Shown piece by piece: positions 9,564 to 18,103 of a stretch of 64,000 bases of DNA. Each line of letters opens with the position of its first letter. Position 1 is the stretch's first letter. The translations under genes were made by a program, and so were the position numbers. The stretch is from Synechococcus sp. CBW1004 (GTDB lineage Bacteria > Cyanobacteriota > Cyanobacteriia > PCC-6307 > Cyanobiaceae). Where the stretch lies: positions 124,001-188,000 of the forward strand of contig NZ_CP060397.1 of NCBI RefSeq assembly GCF_015840715.1, in the 5' to 3' direction. Below the pieces are notes generated by a model, which was not told the origin of the DNA, searched no databases, and worked only from the letters and a program-made list of their open reading frames with translations.

Positions 9564-9807
9564 AGTTCGAGCTGCCGCCGGTGGGCTGCAGGCCGGGGTT
9601 GACCCGCGACAGGCGCATCAGCATCGCCAGGAACGGCGACCACACGAACGACAGCAGAAGGGCCGCCAGCAGGATGCGCAGCCAGAGGGGCCAGCCTCCG
9701 GCTTTGGGGGGTGCCTTGGGCCGATCCGGGTTGTCGGGCTCAGTCGCGTTGTCGTGGAGTGGGGAGCTGGACGGATCCGGCATGGGGGGAGGCTCGGCCG
9801 ATTCCAT
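9490..9807 (-). CDS. Small single-pass membrane protein, unknown function
   Basis: The frame runs further upstream, but the likely start is ATG at 9807 (preceded by AGG) or ATG at 9783. The product of about 105 residues has a Pro/Asp-rich N terminus, one strong membrane helix (WPLWLRILLAALLLSFVW) and a Pro/Ala/Ser-rich C-terminal tail. No family is recognised. Its last 74 bases lie opposite the end of the RND gene; the C-terminal tail is low complexity, so the real coding support comes from the helix region outside the overlap. Confidence 0.45.
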   Translation of the reverse strand: MESAEPPPMPDPSSSPLHDNATEPDNPDRPKAPPKAGGWPLWLRILLAALLLSFVWSPFLAMLMRLSRVNPGLQPTGGSSNFTPPAQPAPSGGPAASPPAPAPSP

Positions 9808-9975
9808 CCTGGGCAGGGCGGCAGCCGTTGGCAGCGCTCCGCGATCGTCGGGGCATCGCCGCTGCGGCCGCCCCGGTGAGCAGCCTCTACGCTCGGCCCA
9901 TATGACCACGGCGTTCAGTCCCGGTTGTTCCGGCAGACGTCCGTTTCTGATTCACACTTTCGCATCCCTGCGCTG

Positions 9976-12900
9976 ATGGACGCCGACAAGACCTGTGTGG
10001 CGGGATTTCCACTCGTGTCGTTCGTGTGCCAGACCGACGCGGATCTCCTGCCACATTTTGTGCGCTGGTATCAGCGCCTTGGGGTGGATCGCTTCCTGCT
10101 CCTGATGCATGGCAGCTGGGATGACGACGTGCGCCGGGCGGTTGTTTCCCTTCCAGGCGTCGAAGCCATCGCGGCTCCAGATGGTGTGTTCTGCAAGCAG
10201 CTCAAGTGCGACGCGATCACGGAGGTGGCACGGCGATTCCGAGGCGAGTGGGTGGTGTTCGCCGATGCGGATGAATTCCTCGAGATGCCGGCAGCGGATC
10301 TCCGCGCGATGGTGGACATGCTCGAAGCTGCCGGCGTCGAGGAGCTGTACGCCAGCCTGCTGCAGCGCGTGGCGGCGGACGGCAGCCTGCCGGAGGTGGG
10401 TCCGCAGAGCGATCTCGATGCGCTGTTCCCGCTGTTTCATGCGGGCCTGTGTGAGGACATGGGCCTGGCGGTTCCCGCCTGGAAGAGCAAATATCCCTTC
10501 GCCCGGGTCGGGCCTGATTTCTACTATCAGCGAGGCAATCACCTACCTGGCAATTTCCGCTCGGTGGCCCATGTGCCGATGCGGGCAGTGCTGCATCACT
10601 TCAAATGGCGCAGTCGTCTGTATGCGGCGTTCGCGCGCCAGCGCGGCACGGGGACGAACTTCGGCGAGATGGCCGTCTACCGGCAGTGGCTGGAGACCCA
10701 TGGCCGCCTGCCGCTGGAGGGGGCGAAGCCCTGCTCGCGCGCGGCGCTGGAAGCCGAGGGCTGGCTGCGTCGTCCCACCCAGGAGGAAGGCCGCCAGCTC
10801 GAGGCCCTGATTCAGGAGCGATCGGCAGGGGCGGCCTCGGGCCTGCGGGTGGGCTTCGTCACCTTTGAACTGGGCGGACCCGGCACCCCCAATGGCGGCA
10901 TCGCCACCGCCATCTCGGCCCTGGCCAAGCTGCAGGCGGCCCACGGGATCTCTGTGGAGGTGTTCTATTGCCCGTTCCACATGCCCAGGGAACTGCCGGC
11001 GCTGTGGTTCGAGTACTGGTCGACCTTCGGCGTGACGCTGCACTACATCCCGCGTCTGGCGGCGGATGAGGAGCGCACGCTCGAGACCCACGAGGTGGAG
11101 CAGGCGATCGTCGAGGCGGTGCGGCGGGCGGGTCGCTTCGATCTGCTGCATTTCCATGACACCCAGGGTTTTGCGGCGGCGTTCACGATGCTCAAGGCCG
11201 CGGGTCTGGCCTTCACCGAGACGACGCTGGCGATCACCACGCACGGCGGCACGCGCTGGCACAACGAACCCAACGGCACGCCCTGGGACGAGGCGGCCTA
11301 CGAGCAGGAGCTGGTGGCTCAGCGCCTGTGTGATGTGGTGGTATCGCCCAGCGCCTACCTGATCGAGTGGAATCGCGAGCATGGCGCGCTGCCAGGACGG
11401 GAGCGGGTGCTGCCCAACGTGCTGGAGCCGGAGAGCAAGTCGTTCACGCCGGCGGTGGATGCAGCCGTGCTGCCGGGGTGCGTGGCCTTCTTCGGGCGGG
11501 TGGAGATTCGCAAGGGCTTCGATCTGTTCCTCGCCGCCCTGCGCGAGTTGGTAACCACGACCGATCTGAGGCCGGAGGTGCTGATCCTGGGGCGCTTCGG
11601 CAATGGCTATTCGCAGGAGCGTTTTGACGCGGAGACGGCGGATCTGCCGCTGCCGATCACGCACCACCGCTCGCTCAATCCCCAGCAGGCCCTGCGGATG
11701 CTCAAAGACCGGCGGGCGCTGGCGATCATGCCGTCGCGCCAGGAGAACTCGCCCTATGTGGTGTACGAGGCGATGGAGAATCAGCTGCCCTTCCTGGCGA
11801 GTTTCACCGGCGGCACGGCCGAGCTGATCCGCAGTGAGGACCGGCCTGATGCCGAACTGCCGGCGGATCCGATCGCCATGGCCACCAGGATGGCCCGGGC
11901 CCTGCGGGAAGGGCTGCGGCCGGCGCGGCTGGCGATCGATCCTCTCGAGATCGAGCTGCGCAATCTCACCACCTGGCGGAGCCTGGCTGCGGAGCGGGGG
12001 CAGCCTGCCGACGGACCCGGGCAACAGGCGACACCTCCCCTGGCCAGAGTGCCGCTCAGTGAGTGGCGCCTGGCCGCACGCCGCGATCCGCACGACATCG
12101 TGGCGCTGGTTCCGGATGGCGATGCGGTCTCGGATGAAACGCTGCAGGGGATGACCCGCCTGCTGGCCCGCTCGCCCATCGCGGATGTGGTCGAGCCGTT
12201 CTGCCACGTGGTGGAGGAGGGCAGGGGCCGGCAGATGACGTCCCTTCAGATCAGGACAAAGGCGACGCCTCAGGAAGCGGCGCTGATCACCGGAGCCCTG
12301 CCGCTGGTGCTGCGTGCCGGGGTGCTGGCGGAACTGGAACCGGTGCTCGCCCCTGTCAGGCAGGACCGGTTGTTCGGCATCTTGATGGAAGGCATCCAGG
12401 CCGCGGGCAAAAGGGTTCTGCCGGCACTGATCAATGTGGGCACCCGTCGATTCAGCCCTGGGCTGGAGGCACGATCCCTGTGCAATCGGCTGTGGCTGCC
12501 CATCGGCCGATCCAGCATCGTGGACAGGACCACGGTGGCTCCCATCGACATGTCTCAGCTCTGCGGTGTGCTCATCACAGATCCCTATGTGGCGATCTCG
12601 ACCTGGTCAGAGTCGGCTCCCTATGGAGCGCTGTCGCTGTTCCCCCAGGCGTTCCAGGGGCGGCCCTCCCTGCATCTGATCACCCTGGGAAGCTCGCTGC
12701 TCTGGGCCGTCCCCGATGAGTTGCCACGTCGCCTGGCGGAGGCAGCCGAACGCTGGCCGCAGGCCCGCTTCCGGGTCCTGGCTTCCGATGCGGTGGAGCT
12801 GCAGGCCCTGCGGGAGGCCGGTCTGCCGGCGCTGCTTGGAAATCTGAACATGTTCGTGAGCGAGCAGGACTTTCACCCGCCCCACGAGGCGGCGTCCACA

Positions 12901-14094
12901 CCGGCCTGGGATGCGATCTGCATCGGGGCGCTGGAGTTGCGTGAAAACCATTTCCTGGCCAGGCAGATCCCATCGCTCGCATTGGTTCATCACCGCTACG
13001 AAGGCATGGAGGACGTGGGGGAGGAGGTGCGCCGGCTGTTGCCGCAGGCGACCTATCTCACCGATGATCTGGAAAGCCCGGAGGGCTTTTTCTATCCCTC
13101 AAACGATCAGCTCAGCAGCTGGATCGGCCAGTCGGCCACGGGGGTGGTGCTCTCACAAACCAATGGCAGCTGTCCAGAGAGTGTGCAGATGCTGCTCTGC
13201 GGCACACCTGTCGTCTCGGTGGCGAACATCGGTGGACGGGATCACTTTCTTCATCCCCCCCACGCCGTGCATGTGGCCGCAACACCGGAGGATGTGGCTG
13301 CGGGCGTCGCAGAGCTCAAAACCAGGAGGCTGTCCCGTCAGGAGGTGTATCGGGCCACGCTGTGTCGCTTGCAGGAGGCGCGCGTCCGCTTTGCCGCTGA
13401 TGTCGATGTGGCCATTGCCGAGGAGTTCGGCCCTGGCCTGCCTGGAGTCGATGTCACGCCGCTGATTGGTGAAGCTGCGCGCTATCGCAAGGCATTCGAT
13501 GTGCTGGGTGAGGGCCTTGCAACAGTCCCTGAGGGCCAGTCCAGCCATGAGAGCATCACCGGTGCTGCACCTTTGCTGGAGTCGCATCATGCTTCACAGC
13601 CTCAGCAAAGCAAGCCCAAGCCGATGGTGGCGATTTCGGAGAGCCACAGTCGATTCTCTCCCGAGGCCATCAGGCTCAAACTCCAGACAGCCGAGCAGAT
13701 GATGAGTCAGGGCAGCAGCATGGAAGACGTCTGCTCCTTTCTTGAAGTGCCGGCGATCACGTTTCAGCGTTGGCGGCAGCACTACGGCGGATTAGGGAGT
13801 AATGCCGGCCAGAGAAGGCGAAAAGTCGGCCCTTCAAAACCTATTTGGGATGATCAATCTGCGCTCCCAAGCCGACAAGTCCTGGAGACGACTCGCCACA
13901 AGAATCAGGGTCGGAAGGGGGTTGATAGCCTCGATCTGCTTTCTACCCACGATTCAGTTGAGGTACAGCAGCTCAAACGTCAACTTCAGGAAGCGCGTGA
14001 CGAGGCAGATCTCCTTCTGATTCAATTACATAACCTGCAGCTTGCAATGAATCCGAACTATTCGTCATCCATTGATGCAACCACAAATGTATGA
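9976..14094 (+). CDS. Giant multi-domain glycosyltransferase with C-terminal transposase-like HTH and coiled coil
   Basis: From ATG at 9976 (a TTG at 9925 is the alternative) the product has 1,372 residues. Domain 1 resembles the GT92/Glyco_tranf_2_4 type, with a DADEF metal-binding motif at residues 97-101. Domain 2 (about 285-680) is a GT4-type GT-B fold: a GGIATAI nucleotide loop, GRVEIRKGFD, and an E-x7-E pair at E590/E598. A third region (about 690-1190) has GT-B-like features such as CGTPVVSVANIGG. The last part (from about 1,227) reads like the helix-turn-helix of IS3 OrfA proteins (VPAITFQRWRQHYGG), followed by a heptad-rich helix near 1,328-1,360. It probably builds surface polysaccharide. 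The gene borders an AT-rich mobile region, and its own last 500 bases are less GC-rich. Confidence 0.8.
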   Translation: MDADKTCVAGFPLVSFVCQTDADLLPHFVRWYQRLGVDRFLLLMHGSWDDDVRRAVVSLPGVEAIAAPDGVFCKQLKCDAITEVARRFRGEWVVFADADEFLEMPAADLRAMVDMLEAAGVEELYASLLQRVAADGSLPEVGPQSDLDALFPLFHAGLCEDMGLAVPAWKSKYPFARVGPDFYYQRGNHLPGNFRSVAHVPMRAVLHHFKWRSRLYAAFARQRGTGTNFGEMAVYRQWLETHGRLPLEGAKPCSRAALEAEGWLRRPTQEEGRQLEALIQERSAGAASGLRVGFVTFELGGPGTPNGGIATAISALAKLQAAHGISVEVFYCPFHMPRELPALWFEYWSTFGVTLHYIPRLAADEERTLETHEVEQAIVEAVRRAGRFDLLHFHDTQGFAAAFTMLKAAGLAFTETTLAITTHGGTRWHNEPNGTPWDEAAYEQELVAQRLCDVVVSPSAYLIEWNREHGALPGRERVLPNVLEPESKSFTPAVDAAVLPGCVAFFGRVEIRKGFDLFLAALRELVTTTDLRPEVLILGRFGNGYSQERFDAETADLPLPITHHRSLNPQQALRMLKDRRALAIMPSRQENSPYVVYEAMENQLPFLASFTGGTAELIRSEDRPDAELPADPIAMATRMARALREGLRPARLAIDPLEIELRNLTTWRSLAAERGQPADGPGQQATPPLARVPLSEWRLAARRDPHDIVALVPDGDAVSDETLQGMTRLLARSPIADVVEPFCHVVEEGRGRQMTSLQIRTKATPQEAALITGALPLVLRAGVLAELEPVLAPVRQDRLFGILMEGIQAAGKRVLPALINVGTRRFSPGLEARSLCNRLWLPIGRSSIVDRTTVAPIDMSQLCGVLITDPYVAISTWSESAPYGALSLFPQAFQGRPSLHLITLGSSLLWAVPDELPRRLAEAAERWPQARFRVLASDAVELQALREAGLPALLGNLNMFVSEQDFHPPHEAASTPAWDAICIGALELRENHFLARQIPSLALVHHRYEGMEDVGEEVRRLLPQATYLTDDLESPEGFFYPSNDQLSSWIGQSATGVVLSQTNGSCPESVQMLLCGTPVVSVANIGGRDHFLHPPHAVHVAATPEDVAAGVAELKTRRLSRQEVYRATLCRLQEARVRFAADVDVAIAEEFGPGLPGVDVTPLIGEAARYRKAFDVLGEGLATVPEGQSSHESITGAAPLLESHHASQPQQSKPKPMVAISESHSRFSPEAIRLKLQTAEQMMSQGSSMEDVCSFLEVPAITFQRWRQHYGGLGSNAGQRRRKVGPSKPIWDDQSALPSRQVLETTRHKNQGRKGVDSLDLLSTHDSVEVQQLKRQLQEARDEADLLLIQLHNLQLAMNPNYSSSIDATTNV

Positions 14095-14230
14095 ATATAC
14101 AGGGCATTCTCGCGCCTGAAATATGAAAATTACTCGATGAACGGCATACTTATGTTTGTTTCTTGCATTCGAATCTCTTCTCCCGCCGCATTTATAGGCC
14201 TAGGGCCTCATGATGCGGCCTTGAGCCCTT

Positions 14231-14705
14231 GTCTATGAGACTTTCGAGGCTCACCTCAGCGCAAGGGGGATGACCGTGCGGCAGAGAACGATCAACGATC
14301 CGACCTTGATATCGGCACTCGGCTCCACGAAGAACAAAGCCGGAGAGCTGAATCCGAAGATACATCAGAAGACGGTAGAGAAAAAATCCTATTATCGCCG
14401 CCCGGGAGGCTGAGTCTACGGGATGAAGGTCCACCTAGGTGTGGACAAGGACTCAGCTCTAATTCACTAAGTTGTGAACACTTCTGCCAACATGAATGAC
14501 CTGACCTACGTAGACTTGATCGAGACGGCCCTAGCCGGAACGGCTTCTGCTTGAAGTAGGCGCACATCCGCGCAAATGGCGAGCACCCCTTTTGGGTGAC
14601 AAGCATCAGATCGGCTTTCAGAAGAACCGGCTGCGTGGCATAGTGAAGAACCGCCATAAGGTCAATGTGCTGTCGGCGCTGACCAATCTGTTTTTGGCAT
14701 AGCGA
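14231..14705 (+). pseudogene. Degraded IS5-family transposase remnant
   Basis: Conceptual translation on the plus strand in shifting frames gives recognisable IS5-type transposase pieces in the right order: RQRTIND.TLI and STKNKAGE from 14,279 on, then GMKVHLGVDKDS near 14,422, a segment like NTSANMNDLT near 14,475, and the C-terminal FQKNRLRGIVKNRHKVNVL block ending about 14,705. A TGA and several frameshifts interrupt it. The same motifs are intact in the transposase gene at 16,905-17,888, but the two are clearly different elements (KNRHKVNVLSALTNLF versus RKNNLKLTMLFALANL). I see no inverted repeats. It is a fossil of an older insertion. Confidence 0.8.
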
Positions 14706-14965
14706 TGGTTGATCTTGATGCTGTTAGGGGTAAAATAGTAGTTCTTGAGACTAAAGTGCGTCGTCCAGTTCCACTCAAAGAATAGGTAAGACATGTGCCT
14801 GACTGTGATGGAGAATCTTGAGCCTAACCAGAGGCCCAGTCGTCGAGAGTCATACCTGAGCCGGTCTTCAAATCCCTGTTACCAAGAGAGTCCTTAGAAG
14901 AAAAGAACAAGAGAGACCTGTTGTGAGATTTGAGGTAAAATTACAGGATCCTAACCGCTCCTCCT

Positions 14966-16132
14966 TTGACTCCAAGACCCAGGCTGCTTCTACATATCGG
15001 TACTGAAAAAACGGGGACCACTGCGATTCAAGAGTATTGCCGCCTTAATTCCAACAGATATGCTGAACTAGGGGTGATAATACCGGATTATCTGGGTTGG
15101 TCAAACCACTCACTCTTTACCTGTTGTTTTTACTCGGACGCAAGAAAGGATGAAATGGCGTTAAAGCATGGAATGAATTCATTGGAAGAACGTAGTCGAA
15201 AAAGAAGTGAGACTCTGTCCCGCTTAATACAACACACACTTTGCCATCCGGAAGGCACATTTCTAATATCTTCAGAGCACCTTCATTCGCGTCTGACCAA
15301 TGAGGAAGAAATTGAATCTCTCGCTAGGTTTCTTTCGCCACTATTTGACTCAGTTACTATTGTTTTATACATTCGAAAGCCCATTGATACGGCAATATCG
15401 GCATGGTCGACAGGCGTCAAATGCGGACTAACTGGCACCTCTCTTCCTTCGCCATCAAACCCATATATTCACAATCTCTGCATGCATAAAGAATCAATCC
15501 TACGCTGGAGCAATTATTTTGGAGAATCTAACTTATGCGTGCGACTCTTTAGAAGAGATGCCTTATTCAAGAATGACCTGATTCACGACTTCGTCGAATC
15601 ATGCGGCATTGGCTTCAGTTCTGATATGATAATCCCGCCTAAGACTAACGAGAAGCTGGGACTTGATGGCATCCTATTCCTTGCCGAAGTCAACAAGGTG
15701 CTGCCATTAATAATTGATAACAAGCCCAATCCAGTTAGAGGTAATATTGCCAATTACTTTTCGAAGCACTTTTCTGATTCTCCTGCTTATATTCCTTCAG
15801 AAGACGAAGTACTTAGCTATTCAAGCTATTATAATCATTCAGATCTGTGGGTCAAGGACAATTATTTTGGTCATCTAGACTCTCTCTGGGGAGAAGAGAG
15901 TCGGTTCCCCATGGTTCAGGCTAAAAACGATAATCTCATTTGGGATGCAGATATCAAATCGGACTCCAGACTGGGTTATTCGCCTGAGAGTGTGTCTCGG
16001 TTGCTAACCTTACTATCGCAAGTATGGGTAGACAAGAGCCATCGAATTATCTCCCTTGAATCGGAAAACTTGCGTCTAATGGATGAGCTAAGTCAGCTGA
16101 AAAAAAGTATTATTCTTGACGAACAAGATTAG
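14966..16132 (+). CDS. Sulfotransferase-family protein
   Basis: A 388-residue protein beginning at TTG (14,966), the only usable start after an in-frame TAA at 14,936. The N terminus carries a P-loop-like PAPS-binding segment, HIGTEKTGTTAIQ. A second motif, LYIRKPIDTAISAW, matches the 3'-phosphate-binding region of sulfotransferases. The C terminus ends in a short helix rich in Leu, Glu and Lys. It probably transfers sulfate to a carbohydrate or other surface molecule. It is markedly AT-rich compared with neighbours and sits between IS5 remnants, which suggests horizontal transfer. Exact substrate is unknown. Confidence 0.75.
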   Translation: MTPRPRLLLHIGTEKTGTTAIQEYCRLNSNRYAELGVIIPDYLGWSNHSLFTCCFYSDARKDEMALKHGMNSLEERSRKRSETLSRLIQHTLCHPEGTFLISSEHLHSRLTNEEEIESLARFLSPLFDSVTIVLYIRKPIDTAISAWSTGVKCGLTGTSLPSPSNPYIHNLCMHKESILRWSNYFGESNLCVRLFRRDALFKNDLIHDFVESCGIGFSSDMIIPPKTNEKLGLDGILFLAEVNKVLPLIIDNKPNPVRGNIANYFSKHFSDSPAYIPSEDEVLSYSSYYNHSDLWVKDNYFGHLDSLWGEESRFPMVQAKNDNLIWDADIKSDSRLGYSPESVSRLLTLLSQVWVDKSHRIISLESENLRLMDELSQLKKSIILDEQD

Positions 16133-16845
16133 AATTGTAGTTCCGATTAAATTAGCATACTTTATTTCAGATTAAGAACTCCTGAGAGAGGGAGATCGGG
16201 GCCAGGCCGCAAAAAGACTGGTCCCGAATCCACATCTGCTCGCAGTTCATGTTCAAGCCGGTGGCGCGCTCATGAGTTCTGATTGTTGCCTCATCCCTGC
16301 TTCTGTGACGAATAGAGGATGTAGCCAGTAGGCAAAAAGGACTTCATGAAGCTCCAGTCGGCTTCTTCTTGCCAACCGCTAGCACTTGCTGTCCGAATTT
16401 TCTTCAGTGTGGGCGAGACTTATAGCCAAAGGCATTCCTGACATTCGCATTCATCGTATGGATCAGGATATCTGTCACCTCTCTGGCTTGATTGAACAGT
16501 GAGAGATCGGTTGAATGATGGATATCCACCGGAGCACAGACGGTATCGATCAATAATCAACCCTGCTTCGTTGGCTTCTTTGCGGGTGGCATCTTCTGTT
16601 CGCCAGCGCTGGTGGATCCACCTTAACTGTTGATGGGATTCTCTTGTACCTGGGAACCAGATGAAGGAATCAGATTCAGGCAGTGTCAAACGATGCGTCC
16701 AATGTAGTCAGCTAAGGAAGCTCTGATCAAGACCGGGAATTGAGCGCAAGCGTGTCTCATTCTCGTCAATGAGACACAAGTGGGGTATTTTGTCCTTGGC
16801 TACTCGCCAGGTGCTCCAATCCAGGGCCTGACTGGCTTATTTCTC
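16133..16845. other. Gene-poor AT-rich stretch
   Basis: No convincing coding region is present. A minus-strand frame at 16,420-16,689 (89 codons) has no recognisable motif or start context. The one structural feature is a perfect inverted repeat at 16,752-16,777. The composition is like that of the neighbouring transferred genes; the stretch may be decayed mobile DNA. Confidence 0.5.
16752..16777. repeat. Perfect 10-bp inverted repeat with 6-base loop
   Basis: GTGTCTCATT is followed by the loop CTCGTC and by its exact complement AATGAGACAC. There is no following T-run, and it lies over 600 bases from the end of the sulfotransferase gene, so it is not a typical terminator. It lies about 100-150 bases outside the IS5-type transposase gene. 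Confidence 0.75.
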
Positions 16846-17947
16846 GTGAGTTCCCCGATCATTTTTGGCTGCTCACCCTCAAGATGGCACACTTATTCTG
16901 TCATTTACGCTGTAGAAGGACAACGTTCGCGCACCATCCAGAGATTGGCGAGGGCAAACAGCATCGTCAGCTTGAGGTTGTTCTTGCGGATGCCTCGGTA
17001 GAAGACCTTCCGAAATCCAAACTGGCACTTGATGATCCGAAATGGATGCTCCACCTTTGCCCTGACATGTGCTTTCGCCGCCTCCATCAGATCCAGCAGT
17101 CTTCCCTCTGGGGTGTCCGGTAGAACTCGGCGCTGTCCGGGCTTCATGGCGATGCGCATCTCTGCTTCGCAGTCCTTGAACGCCTCACGCTTTTCGATGC
17201 CGATGTGGCCAGAGTCGCCGTAGATCACGCGTTCCTCGCCATGGACGCGATCGGGTGCCGTGTTCAGCTCATGGACGTTGGCAGCCGTGCTCACCACGGA
17301 ATGGACCAGACCCGAGGCTGCATCCACACCGATGTGGCACCGCATCCCAAAGAACCACTGGTTGCCTTTGGCCACCGAGTGCATTTCAGGATCCCGCTCG
17401 CCCGTCTTGTTCTTGGTTGAACTGGGAGCGTTGATGATTGTGGCATCGAGGATCGTACCCTCCTTAAGCATCACGCCCTTCTCCCGCAGGCTCTGGTTCA
17501 CCGTCTCCAGGATCTGCTCTGCTATCCGATTCTCTTCCAGGAGGTGGCGGAAGTTCAGGATCGTCGTCTCGTCAGGGATCCGGTCCTCAACCATGTCGAT
17601 CCCAGCAAAGCGGCGGAAGCAGGGGGTATCGATCAGCATCTCCTCCATCAAGGGATCGGAAAGCGTGAACCACTGCTGCAGCAGGTGGATGCGCAGCATC
17701 ACCTCCAGCGGAAACGGTGGGCGCCCGCCCTTGGCAGAAGGCCTGTGGTACACAGGCGAAATCAAGGCCAGGAAAGGATCCCAGGGCACTGTGGCTTCCA
17801 TCTCATCGAGGAAGCGCTGCCGGCGCGTTTTCTTCTTGGCGTAGGTCTGCTCGTAGTCCGTGAAACCCAACTGGAGGGGGGCCGCCATCCGCTGCCAGTC
17901 TCATTATTGGAACTGTACTGATTCTATCGGGTTTTTCAGGGGTTCCC
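16846..17947 (-). mobile_element. IS5-family insertion sequence (ends tentative)
   Basis: The transposase gene is intact, so an IS of about 1.1 kb is expected. On the minus strand the sequence outside the start contains GGGAACCCCTGAAAAACC, which looks like an IS5-type terminus. The opposite side has only a weak match (GAGTTCCCCGATCATTTTTGG). I could not find a clean inverted repeat or target duplication, so the borders are approximate. Confidence 0.4.
16905..17888 (-). CDS. IS5-family transposase
   Basis: The 327-residue protein has the full IS5-type layout: an N-terminal DUF772-like region (GRPPFPLEVMLRIHLLQQWF), first catalytic Asp in GTILDATIINAPSS, second in VIYGDSGHIG, and Glu in VEHPFRIIKCQFGF. 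No frameshift is seen, so it may be active. It starts with ATG at 17,888. It lies among AT-rich polysaccharide genes but is itself of higher GC content, consistent with a separate arrival. Confidence 0.95.
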   Translation of the reverse strand: MAAPLQLGFTDYEQTYAKKKTRRQRFLDEMEATVPWDPFLALISPVYHRPSAKGGRPPFPLEVMLRIHLLQQWFTLSDPLMEEMLIDTPCFRRFAGIDMVEDRIPDETTILNFRHLLEENRIAEQILETVNQSLREKGVMLKEGTILDATIINAPSSTKNKTGERDPEMHSVAKGNQWFFGMRCHIGVDAASGLVHSVVSTAANVHELNTAPDRVHGEERVIYGDSGHIGIEKREAFKDCEAEMRIAMKPGQRRVLPDTPEGRLLDLMEAAKAHVRAKVEHPFRIIKCQFGFRKVFYRGIRKNNLKLTMLFALANLWMVRERCPSTA

Positions 17948-18103
17948 TAACAGCAGTTTCTTGGAACCGCTTACGGAAGCACACAATTACCGTGGACTCT
18001 GAAATTTGAATCATGCCAACGTTCACGGGCTTTCTTGATTTCCGATGGCATGACCAATGGCGAGGAATTACCTTTTTGATCAGAAGGCAGAAAGTTAGGC
18101 GGC

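Noticed and set aside
16420-16689. 89-codon minus-strand frame in the AT-rich gap
   Set aside because: No recognisable motif, no ribosome binding site and no conserved neighbour; probably chance.
16752-16777. Hairpin considered as a terminator for the sulfotransferase gene
   Set aside because: No T-run follows on either strand, and the distance to the gene end exceeds 600 bases.
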